The notes beneath the pieces are model-generated. The model was not told the origin of the DNA. It ran no database searches and saw nothing but the letters and a program-made list of their open reading frames with translations. From positions 1 through 58,051 of the forward strand of contig JAFZFF010000025.1 in the NCBI GenBank assembly GCA_017556045.1: DNA of 58,051 bases, in the 5' to 3' direction. The DNA is from Bacteroidaceae bacterium. Lineage in GTDB: Bacteria; Bacteroidota; Bacteroidia; Bacteroidales; Bacteroidaceae. Each line of letters starts with the position of its first letter. Within the stretch, counting starts at the first letter, position 1. Of the stretch, positions 41,981-48,932 are shown one piece after another. The translations under genes and the position numbers were made by a program.

Positions 41981-43459
41981 TTAATTATTCGTATTGAGGC
42001 TCAGTGCAGGTATATCCACAGACATACCCACAGAGACCTTGTTAAAGTCTGTGATCTGATTATACTTTACGATGTATGGCCACAGACGCTTATCGCCATA
42101 GTACTTACGAGCCAGCTGAATGATCGTCTCGCCCGCTTGCAACTTATGCGTAGCCAGTGTGCCACCCATGACGTAGTCAGTAGTGTCAGCGATAGTAATC
42201 TCCTTGATGCTCTTGGCGGCCAATGCCTCGGCAATCACTACAGTATTAGTTTCTGAAGCCGCTACAGGCTTGGTCTCAGCCACCACCTCCGTCGGCTTAG
42301 CCTCCACAGACGGAGTCGCCTCAGCTACCTCCACAGGAGCAGATACCTCCTCTTGCTTCGCCTCCGCTACAGCTTCAGCTTTAGCCTCAGGCGCAGCTTC
42401 CTCTACCTTAGGTTCATGGGCTCTATCGCCGCCTAACTCCTGCACTAAGTGGGGATTAACCTTGATATCCTCTCTCTCTGTAATCTCCTGACTACCCTTC
42501 TCAAGGGAAATGATATCGCCTATAGTGAAGTCGGTAAGGTAGTACACCCCAGCCACGACTACTATAAGCAGCAACACGATGATGCCACCTACTCCACGAC
42601 GACGAGAGTGCTTCTTACCCGTTTTATTGATCTCTTCAGATGCGGGAGAGGTAGTCACGTTCTCCACTGCTTCATCTGCGGCTATTGCTACCACCGCCAC
42701 CTCCTCTGATGACAATTCCTGCTGCTCTTCAGTCTCAGCATCCAAGTCTGATGATACCGCGTCAGCTACTATCGAAGGTTCTTCTACAACCTCCTCTACA
42801 GGCTCTACAGGTTCTACAGACTCATGAGACTCTGCCACCTCACTCGTCTCTACGGGTTCAGAGGCTTCGATGGTCTCAACGGGCTCCGTCTCCTCAGTAG
42901 TATCAGCCACTTCCACGGCCTCTACGGTCTCTGCCACTTCAGTGCTCTCAGGGGCAGACTCCTCTACGGGTGCCACCTCAGCAACCTCTGCAACCTCAGC
43001 AACCTCCGCCTCCTCCGCTACGACCTGCACCTCCTCTACGATAGGCTCAGTCTGCTCTTCTACGGGCTGAGGGGTATCCTCATCCGCAGACTCGTCCACA
43101 GACTCATCCGCCTCTACAGGTTCCTCCTCATCGGGATAGCCATCATTGAGTTCTACAGGTTCGAAGTGTGCAAAGGGTCTATTTACAAACTCCTTCATGC
43201 TACTATCAGGAGTGAACGACACCTTAGTATATCCTTTAATAGTAATGCGCTCGCCCGTGTTCACATCTACGCTATCACGGCCATTCATATCCATCAGCTT
43301 AAAGGTACCAAGACCTCTAACCTTGACTATTTTATCTTTGCGCAATCCCTTCTCGATAGTCTCTACGAAGGCGTGTAAGAATTTATCAGCATCCTCCTTG
43401 GCCAGTCCACTCTTGGCGACCAAATCCTCGGCTATATTTACCAGTGTAATCTTTCCCAT
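41981..43459 (-). CDS. HU-like DNA-binding / transmembrane / LysM fusion protein
   Basis: A 492-residue protein with an unusual layout. Residues 1-95 are an HU/IHF-type DNA-binding domain (LVNIAEDLVAKSGLAKEDAD, then VRGLGTFKL). Residues 105-275 are strongly acidic and Glu/Val/Ala-rich with EVAEVAEVAEVA repeats. KTGKKHSRRR (279-288) precedes a TM (about 290-308), predicting an N-in/C-out topology. After an Ala/Glu linker, residues 436-486 form a LysM domain (LQAGETIIQLARKYYG) that would bind peptidoglycan in the periplasm. It could physically tie nucleoid to cell wall, or the HU domain may bind something else. It follows a stand-alone HU gene by nine bases. Confidence 0.88.
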   Translation of the reverse strand: MGKITLVNIAEDLVAKSGLAKEDADKFLHAFVETIEKGLRKDKIVKVRGLGTFKLMDMNGRDSVDVNTGERITIKGYTKVSFTPDSSMKEFVNRPFAHFEPVELNDGYPDEEEPVEADESVDESADEDTPQPVEEQTEPIVEEVQVVAEEAEVAEVAEVAEVAPVEESAPESTEVAETVEAVEVADTTEETEPVETIEASEPVETSEVAESHESVEPVEPVEEVVEEPSIVADAVSSDLDAETEEQQELSSEEVAVVAIAADEAVENVTTSPASEEINKTGKKHSRRRGVGGIIVLLLIVVVAGVYYLTDFTIGDIISLEKGSQEITEREDIKVNPHLVQELGGDRAHEPKVEEAAPEAKAEAVAEAKQEEVSAPVEVAEATPSVEAKPTEVVAETKPVAASETNTVVIAEALAAKSIKEITIADTTDYVMGGTLATHKLQAGETIIQLARKYYGDKRLWPYIVKYNQITDFNKVSVGMSVDIPALSLNTNN

Positions 43460-43468
43460 CGTATATGC

Positions 43469-43747
43469 TTATTCGGCATTAAACATCTCTTTCAATGCGC
43501 TACTCGACTTAAATGACAACACCAACTTGGGCGGTATGAGATAGCGTTTACCATTCGTGGGGTTCACAGAGATACGCTCCAACTTCTTCTTCACCTCGAA
43601 AGTCCCGAAGTTCGTAAAGTTCACCGTGTCGTTGTTCTCAAAGTGCTCCTCCAATGCCTTGATGGTACTCCCCACCAGCTTTGTCGTAGCATTTACCGAC
43701 AAGCCCACTTGTTTAGACAATTCACTGACAAATTCTTTATTATTCAT
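43469..43747 (-). CDS. HU family DNA-binding protein
   Basis: A 92-residue nucleoid protein: MNNKEFVSELSKQVGLSV helical pair, NFTNFGTFEVKKK arm base, and RISVNPTNGKRYLIPPK DNA-binding arm. It binds and bends DNA as a dimer. It sits between rimO and the HU-LysM fusion in the ftsY operon and could heterodimerise with the membrane-bound HU domain. Confidence 0.93.
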   Translation of the reverse strand: MNNKEFVSELSKQVGLSVNATTKLVGSTIKALEEHFENNDTVNFTNFGTFEVKKKLERISVNPTNGKRYLIPPKLVLSFKSSSALKEMFNAE

Positions 43748-43758
43748 TATTGTTCAAT

Positions 43759-45072
43759 TCATAATACCACCTTGCCGTACAGGTCAAACTCGTCGGCACC
43801 AGTAATCTCTACCATATAATATTGTCCGATCTCCACATCATTATCAGCCTTACGGAGCAATACTTCGGGGTCCACCTCGGGCGAGTCGTATTGGGTACGA
43901 CCGATGTAATAGTCACCCTCCTCACGATCTACCACCACCTGCATAGTCTTTCCTATGCTTGCTGCGCTCACCTCCTCGGCGATGCGCTGCTGCACACGCA
44001 TCAGCAAGCCCAGGCGACCCTGCTTGGTATCCTCATCGATATTATCCTCAAAATGCTCAGCAGCGTAGGTACCCTCCTCTTCGCAATAGGCAAAGGCTCC
44101 CATACGCTCAAATCGCATCTCCTTGGTAAACTGTACCAGTTCATTGAACTCCTCGTCTGTCTCACCGGGGAATCCCACCATCAACGTCGTACGCAGGTAG
44201 ATACCTGGCACCTCGCGGCGTATGGTCTGTAGCAACTCTACGGTCTCCTCCTTGGTGATATTACGACGCATATCCTTGAGCACACGAGTGCTCACGTGCT
44301 GCAATGCGATATCGAGGTACTTACATACGTTGTCACGCTCACGCATCACACGCAGCAGGTCCATCGGGAAGTGAGTAGGATATCCATAATGCAGGCGTAT
44401 CCACTTGACGCCCTCTACATCCGAGATGCGCTCTACGAGCTCAGCTATCGACTGCTTCTTATAGAGGTCCACACCATAGTATGTGAGGTCCTGAGCGATG
44501 AGCTGTATCTCTGTCACGCCCTTGCTTACGAGCAGGCGCACCTCATCTACTATCTCCTCCATCGGGCGGCTCACATGGCGGCCTGTGATGATGGGGATAG
44601 CGCAATAGGCACACGTACGGTCACATCCCTCTGAGATCTTCACATAGGCATAGTGGTTAGGAGTAGTGAGCACACGATCCAGCTGACTATTGCCATCAGA
44701 CGATAGGCAATCCTCGCTCTTCAGGTCGCAAACAATCTTATCCCAGTCAAACTTACCATAGTAGCCATCTACCTGAGGGATCTCTTCACCCAGCTCAGCC
44801 ATATAGCGCTCTGAGAGGCATCCCATGACATACACCTTACGTACGCGGCGCTTAGCCTTCAGCTCACATACCTCGAGGATCATGTTGATAGACTCCTCTT
44901 TGGCATCGCCGATGAAGCCACAAGTATTGATTACTACAATCTCGCCCTTCACCTGCTCAGGATTATGACGCATGGTGTATCCGTTCACCTCAAACATCTT
45001 CATCAGCTTCTCCGAATCTACCAGATTCTTAGAGCAGCCGAGGGTGATTACATCTATTTGATTTTTGACCAT
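43759..45072 (-). CDS. rimO: Ribosomal protein S12 methylthiotransferase RimO
   Basis: A 437-residue radical SAM enzyme adding a methylthio group to an aspartate of ribosomal protein S12. The N-terminal UPF0004 domain carries cluster cysteines C13, C51 and C85 (TLGCSKNLVDS; NTCGF; VMGCLSERY). The radical SAM motif is C150-x3-C154-x2-C157 (CDRTCAYC), and a C-terminal TRAM domain ends the protein. The start MVKNQIDVITLGCSKN was chosen; the 23 upstream codons fall in a GAACTCC repeat. Confidence 0.95.
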   Translation of the reverse strand: MVKNQIDVITLGCSKNLVDSEKLMKMFEVNGYTMRHNPEQVKGEIVVINTCGFIGDAKEESINMILEVCELKAKRRVRKVYVMGCLSERYMAELGEEIPQVDGYYGKFDWDKIVCDLKSEDCLSSDGNSQLDRVLTTPNHYAYVKISEGCDRTCAYCAIPIITGRHVSRPMEEIVDEVRLLVSKGVTEIQLIAQDLTYYGVDLYKKQSIAELVERISDVEGVKWIRLHYGYPTHFPMDLLRVMRERDNVCKYLDIALQHVSTRVLKDMRRNITKEETVELLQTIRREVPGIYLRTTLMVGFPGETDEEFNELVQFTKEMRFERMGAFAYCEEEGTYAAEHFEDNIDEDTKQGRLGLLMRVQQRIAEEVSAASIGKTMQVVVDREEGDYYIGRTQYDSPEVDPEVLLRKADNDVEIGQYYMVEITGADEFDLYGKVVL

Positions 45073-45100
45073 ATTGTTATCTTTGATATAGACATTCGTA

Positions 45101-45131
45101 TGAACTCCTGAACTCCCGTCTACTGAACTCC
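45101..45131. repeat. TGAACTCC short repeat between ftsY and rimO
   Basis: TGAACTCC occurs at 45101-45108, 45109-45116 and 45124-45131, filling about half of the 65-base gap between the two genes. It is one more family of the short spacer repeats of this genome. Confidence 0.5.
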
Positions 45132-45137
45132 TTAGGA

Positions 45138-46088
45138 TCAAAACAACGAATCCACAAACTCAGTCTTGTTGAATGGCTGGAGGTCATCGATGCCCTCACC
45201 CAAGCCGACGTAGCGTACGGGGATCTTGAATTGGTCAGACACGCCGATCACCACACCACCCTTAGCAGTACCATCAAGCTTGGTGATAGCCAACGCGGTC
45301 ACCTCGGTAGCCAAGGTAAACTGGCGAGCCTGCTCGAAAGCATTCTGTCCGGTAGAGCCATCGAGCACCAGCAACACCTCGTTGGGCGCATAGTCTACCA
45401 CCTTCTTCATCACGTTCTTGATCTTGGTGAGCTCATTCATCAGACCCACCTTATTGTGCAGACGACCTGCGGTATCGATGATCACCACATCGGCATCGTT
45501 GGCAACAGCAGACTTCAAGGTGTCGAAGGCCACAGAGGCAGGGTCAGCACCCATCTTCTGCTTCACCACGGGTACATCAGCACGACGTCCCCACTCCACC
45601 AGCTGCTCTACTGCAGCAGCGCGGAAGGTATCGGCAGCGCCGAGGTATACGTTCAGGCCAGCCTTCTTAAACTGGTGAGCCAGCTTACCGATAGTCGTAG
45701 TCTTACCCACGCCATTCACACCCACCACCATGATCACGTAGGGGCGTTTCGCATCGTCAGGGATAGAGAATCCCTCCGTATTAGTAGCCTCATTCTCGGT
45801 GAGCAGCGCCGCTATCTCATCCTTAAGGATTGCATTCAGCTCATTAGTTGTCACATACTTGTCACGTGCCACGCGCTCTTCTATACGCTTGATAATCTTC
45901 AGTGTAGTCTCGATACCCACATCCGAGGTTATCAGTGCCTCTTCCAAGTTGTCAAGTACCTCATCATCCACCTTCGACTTACCCGCGATAGCACGAGTAA
46001 TCTTGCCTAACACATTTTCCTTTGACTTCGACAAACCCTTGTCGAGCACCTCTTTTTTGTCCTTTGAGAAGAATGAAAAAAATCCCAT
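45138..46088 (-). CDS. ftsY: Signal recognition particle receptor FtsY
   Basis: A 316-residue SRP-family GTPase. After a short basic N terminus ([18 protein letters not shown]) without the long acidic A domain of E. coli FtsY, it has the N domain and the G domain with P-loop GVNGVGKT (123-130), IIDTAGR and [10 protein letters not shown]. It docks ribosome-SRP complexes at the membrane for co-translational insertion. It is the first gene of ftsY-rimO-HU-HU/LysM. Confidence 0.95.
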   Translation of the reverse strand: MGFFSFFSKDKKEVLDKGLSKSKENVLGKITRAIAGKSKVDDEVLDNLEEALITSDVGIETTLKIIKRIEERVARDKYVTTNELNAILKDEIAALLTENEATNTEGFSIPDDAKRPYVIMVVGVNGVGKTTTIGKLAHQFKKAGLNVYLGAADTFRAAAVEQLVEWGRRADVPVVKQKMGADPASVAFDTLKSAVANDADVVIIDTAGRLHNKVGLMNELTKIKNVMKKVVDYAPNEVLLVLDGSTGQNAFEQARQFTLATEVTALAITKLDGTAKGGVVIGVSDQFKIPVRYVGLGEGIDDLQPFNKTEFVDSLF

Positions 46089-46116
46089 AACGTCTTTAAT
46101 TACCTAAAATATCACG

Positions 46117-46147
46117 CGAAATTACTCATAAAAAACGATATAGACAA
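46117..46147 (-). promoter_or_regulatory. Predicted promoter of the ftsY operon
   Basis: TTG (46147-46145), a 20-base spacer and TAATTTCG (46124-46117), one mismatch from TAnnTTTG, lie 28 bases before the ftsY ATG on the minus strand. Confidence 0.5.
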
Positions 46148-46234
46148 AAAATCACCCAAATATCAGTATCGGCGACCACAAAAACGCGAAAATGCCCTAT
46201 AAACGCCCCCTGGCGAAAAATAATTGCCACACCA

Positions 46235-46266
46235 TTGCTGATATTCGAAAGGATTTGTTACCTTTG
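46235..46266 (+). promoter_or_regulatory. Predicted promoter of rsmA
   Basis: TTG (46235-46237), a 21-base spacer and TACCTTTG (46259-46266) match the consensus. The transcript would carry a leader of about 105 bases before the rsmA ATG at 46380; no recognisable riboswitch or leader peptide was found in it. Confidence 0.65.
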
Positions 46267-46379
46267 TGCCACGCTAAGGCCTGTGGGCATGCTCCGAAGG
46301 CATACGTCCACCCTCTCGTGCCTTGCGATAGAGACAATTAACACCATTAGTATGGACGACGGTATAAGTTATAAACGGA

Positions 46380-47162
46380 ATGAAACAAGTAAAGCCCAAA
46401 AAATTTCTGGGACAGCACTTTCTGAAAGACCTTTCCATAGCGAAAGCCATAGCAGATACTGTCGACAAGTTCCCCTCACTACCCATCCTTGAGGTAGGCC
46501 CAGGTATGGGTGTGCTCACCCAGTACCTCATCACCAAAGAGCGTACGGTCAATGTCGTAGAGATCGATTTCGAGTCGGTAGCCTACTTGCGCGAAAACTA
46601 TCCCCAGCTCGAGAGCCATATCATCGAGGATGACTTCCTCAAGATGCACCTGGAAAACTTGTTTGACGGCAGTCCCTTCGTCCTCACCGGCAACTACCCC
46701 TACAATATCTCAAGTCAGATATTCTTCAAGATGCTCGACAACAAGGAGCGCATCCCCGGATGTACAGGTATGATACAGCGCGAAGTAGCGCAGCGCCTCG
46801 CAGCCCCTCCGGGCAGCAAGACCTACGGTATCCTCAGCGTGCTCGTACAGGCATGGTACGACGTGGAGTACCTCTTCACCGTGCATGAGAATGTCTTCAA
46901 TCCACCGCCCAAGGTCAAGAGCGCCGTCATCTCTATGCGCCGCAACGATGTCACCGACCTCGGCTGTGACGAAGCACTCTTCAAGCGCGTCGTGAAGACC
47001 ACCTTCAACCAGCGCCGCAAGACCCTGCGCAACTCCATCAAGCCCATCGTGCCCGCAGGCCACCCCATTTTGGCCGACGAGGTATTTAACAAGCGCCCCG
47101 AGCAACTCTCCGTGGCAGATTTCGTAGCGCTCACCAATATGGTAGCAGAGGCAATAAAATAA
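46380..47162 (+). CDS. rsmA: 16S rRNA adenine(1518/1519)-N6-dimethyltransferase
   Basis: A 260-residue KsgA/RsmA methyltransferase acting on the two adjacent adenosines near the 3' end of 16S rRNA. It has the N-terminal KKFLGQHFLKD, the SAM motif EVGPGMG (38-44) and the catalytic NYPYN (105-109). The NQRRKTLRNS motif near the C terminus is also conserved. It is followed by mgtE after a 52-base AATT-type repeat. Confidence 0.95.
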   Translation: MKQVKPKKFLGQHFLKDLSIAKAIADTVDKFPSLPILEVGPGMGVLTQYLITKERTVNVVEIDFESVAYLRENYPQLESHIIEDDFLKMHLENLFDGSPFVLTGNYPYNISSQIFFKMLDNKERIPGCTGMIQREVAQRLAAPPGSKTYGILSVLVQAWYDVEYLFTVHENVFNPPPKVKSAVISMRRNDVTDLGCDEALFKRVVKTTFNQRRKTLRNSIKPIVPAGHPILADEVFNKRPEQLSVADFVALTNMVAEAIK

Positions 47163-47172
47163 GGTACAACAC

Positions 47173-47213
47173 GAGAATTAATTTTCAATTTTCAATTCTC
47201 AATTTTCAATTCG
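47173..47213. repeat. TTTTCAATT tandem spacer repeat upstream of mgtE
   Basis: Tandem AATTTTCAATTTTCAATT and CTCAATTTTCAATTCG units fill the gap between rsmA and mgtE and end right at the mgtE ATG. They resemble the AATTGTCAATT blocks at 56.65 kb and 57.3 kb. Confidence 0.6.
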
Positions 47214-47214
47214 A

Positions 47215-48573
47215 ATGAAAGAACTTGTTATCATGAGCCGCGAATATGTCGAGCTGATCGAAGAATTGGTCGAGGGCAGACGTTCCGACGAGCTGAAGGA
47301 AAGGCTTGCCGAACTCCACCCTGCCGATATCGCCGAACTCTGTGACGACATGTCCATAGAGGACGCCCGCTACGTATACCACCTGCTCGAGGGTGAGGAG
47401 GCTGCCGACGTACTCATCGAGATGGACGAGGATGCTCGTAACGAACTCCTCGAAGACCTCCCCTCAGAGACCATTGCCAAGAAGTTTGTCGACTACATGG
47501 ACACCGACGATGCTGTAGACATCATCCGTGACATGGACGAGGACAAGCAGGAAGAGGTGCTCGCACATATCGAAGACATCGAGCAAGCCGGCGACATCGT
47601 AGACCTCTTGAAGTACGATGAAGACACCGCCGGTGGTATCATGGGTACAGAGATGGTCATCGTAAACGAAAACTGGTCCATGCCCGACTGCCTGCGCGAG
47701 ATGCGCCTCCAGGCCGAAGACCGCGATGAGATATACAACGTATACGTCGTCGATGACGAAGACCGCCTGCAAGGCGTGTTCCCGCTCAAGAAGATGATCA
47801 CCAACCCCTCGGTGTCTAAGGTAAAGCATGTGATGGACCGCGACCAGATATCCATCCACGTAGACACTCCCGTCGAGGAGGTCGTGCAGCTCATCGAGAA
47901 GTACAACCTCGTGTCGGTACCCGTCATTGACAGCATAGGCCGCCTCGTCGGACACATCACCGTCGACGACGTCATGGACGAGATGCGTGAGCAGGCAGAG
48001 CGCGACTACCAGTTGGCTTCGGGTCTTTCGCAAGACGTCGAGAGTGACGATAGCGTGCTCAAGCAGACCCGCGCCCGTCTCCCCTGGCTCCTCATCGGCA
48101 TGGTGGGCGGACTCGGCACCTCAGCCATCCTCGGCCTCTTTGATGGCATCTTCGCCTCATACCCCGCCATGGCCCTCTTCATCCCCCTCATCGGTGGTAC
48201 GGGAGGTAACGTAGGTACCCAAGCCTCAGCTATCGTGGTGCAAGGCCTGGCCAACAACTCCCTCGACATCAGCAACACCGGCCGTCAGATCATCAAGGAG
48301 GCACTCGTGTCACTCGTCAATGCCACCATCATCTCACTGGCCGTGCTCGGCTACAACTGGTGGCGCTATGGCGTAGCCTCACCCGTGACCTACTCCGTGA
48401 GCCTCTCGCTCTTCTGCGTAGTCATGTTTGCCGCCCTGTTTGGTACCTTCGTACCCATGACCCTTGAGAAGCTCAAGATAGACCCCGCCATTGCTACAGG
48501 ACCCTTTATCTCGATCACCAACGACATCATCGGCATGCTCATCTACATGGGCATCACCGTGTGGATGTCATAG
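47215..48573 (+). CDS. mgtE: Magnesium transporter MgtE
   Basis: A 452-residue magnesium channel: N-terminal MgtE_N superhelical domain (about 15-120), two CBS domains (about 130-255), a plug helix and five TMs in the last 180 residues (LIGMVGGLGTSAILGLFDG, then the pore segment GGTGGNVGTQASAIVVQGL). Cytoplasmic domains gate the pore by sensing internal magnesium. An alternative start six codons in (MSREYVELIEELVEGR) is equally possible; MKELVIM overlaps the end of a spacer repeat. Confidence 0.95.
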   Translation: MKELVIMSREYVELIEELVEGRRSDELKERLAELHPADIAELCDDMSIEDARYVYHLLEGEEAADVLIEMDEDARNELLEDLPSETIAKKFVDYMDTDDAVDIIRDMDEDKQEEVLAHIEDIEQAGDIVDLLKYDEDTAGGIMGTEMVIVNENWSMPDCLREMRLQAEDRDEIYNVYVVDDEDRLQGVFPLKKMITNPSVSKVKHVMDRDQISIHVDTPVEEVVQLIEKYNLVSVPVIDSIGRLVGHITVDDVMDEMREQAERDYQLASGLSQDVESDDSVLKQTRARLPWLLIGMVGGLGTSAILGLFDGIFASYPAMALFIPLIGGTGGNVGTQASAIVVQGLANNSLDISNTGRQIIKEALVSLVNATIISLAVLGYNWWRYGVASPVTYSVSLSLFCVVMFAALFGTFVPMTLEKLKIDPAIATGPFISITNDIIGMLIYMGITVWMS

Positions 48574-48591
48574 TCTGAGAATATAAATCGC

Positions 48592-48630
48592 AATAATAGC
48601 AGTTACAGATGTAGCTGCTATTATTTTTAT
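48592..48630 (+). terminator. Terminator of mgtE
   Basis: AATAATAGCAG pairs with CTGCTATTATT (11 bp, 12-base loop) and runs into TTTTATG, 18 bases after the stop. Confidence 0.85.
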
Positions 48631-48871
48631 GCAAATCAGATCTTCAAAACAAAAAAATTATATCCAAAGGGGAGCCACGTTACATACCACCTTATTTTTT
48701 TATACATCTACTGCAAATATGCTCTAATTATAAAGTAACATAATGTTATAAATGGTAAAATACATATATTCAAACTGCAATACAGACAGAAGACATGAAG
48801 ATGCTACATGAATTTCCGCACTCAACTCTCAATAAAAGTGCAGATATATTCGCGCAATCAAATTTTTACGT
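48631..48871. other. Gene-free stretch before the NfnAB-like gene
   Basis: AT-rich DNA with no ORF or structured element recognised between the mgtE terminator and the promoter of the next gene. Confidence 0.45.
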
Positions 48872-48879
48872 TAACTTTG
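48872..48879 (+). promoter_or_regulatory. Predicted -7 element of the NfnAB-like gene
   Basis: TAACTTTG is a perfect TAnnTTTG. It lies 53 bases before the ATG at 48933 and 17 bases before an upstream in-frame ATG that is not favoured. No good -33 match. Confidence 0.5.
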
Positions 48880-48932
48880 CCAGCCATTAAACTATTTTGA
48901 CAAAACACATAACATACAACACATATATTATT

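Noticed and set aside
45231-46010. Open frame of 259 codons on the plus strand opposite ftsY
   Set aside because: Antisense to the unmistakable FtsY GTPase; composition (His/Leu/Gln-rich) is that of a shadow frame.
46273-46379. tRNA-like or structured leader before rsmA (AAGGC...GCCTT)
   Set aside because: No cloverleaf, no anticodon arm and no CCA; pairing is weak and spacing wrong.
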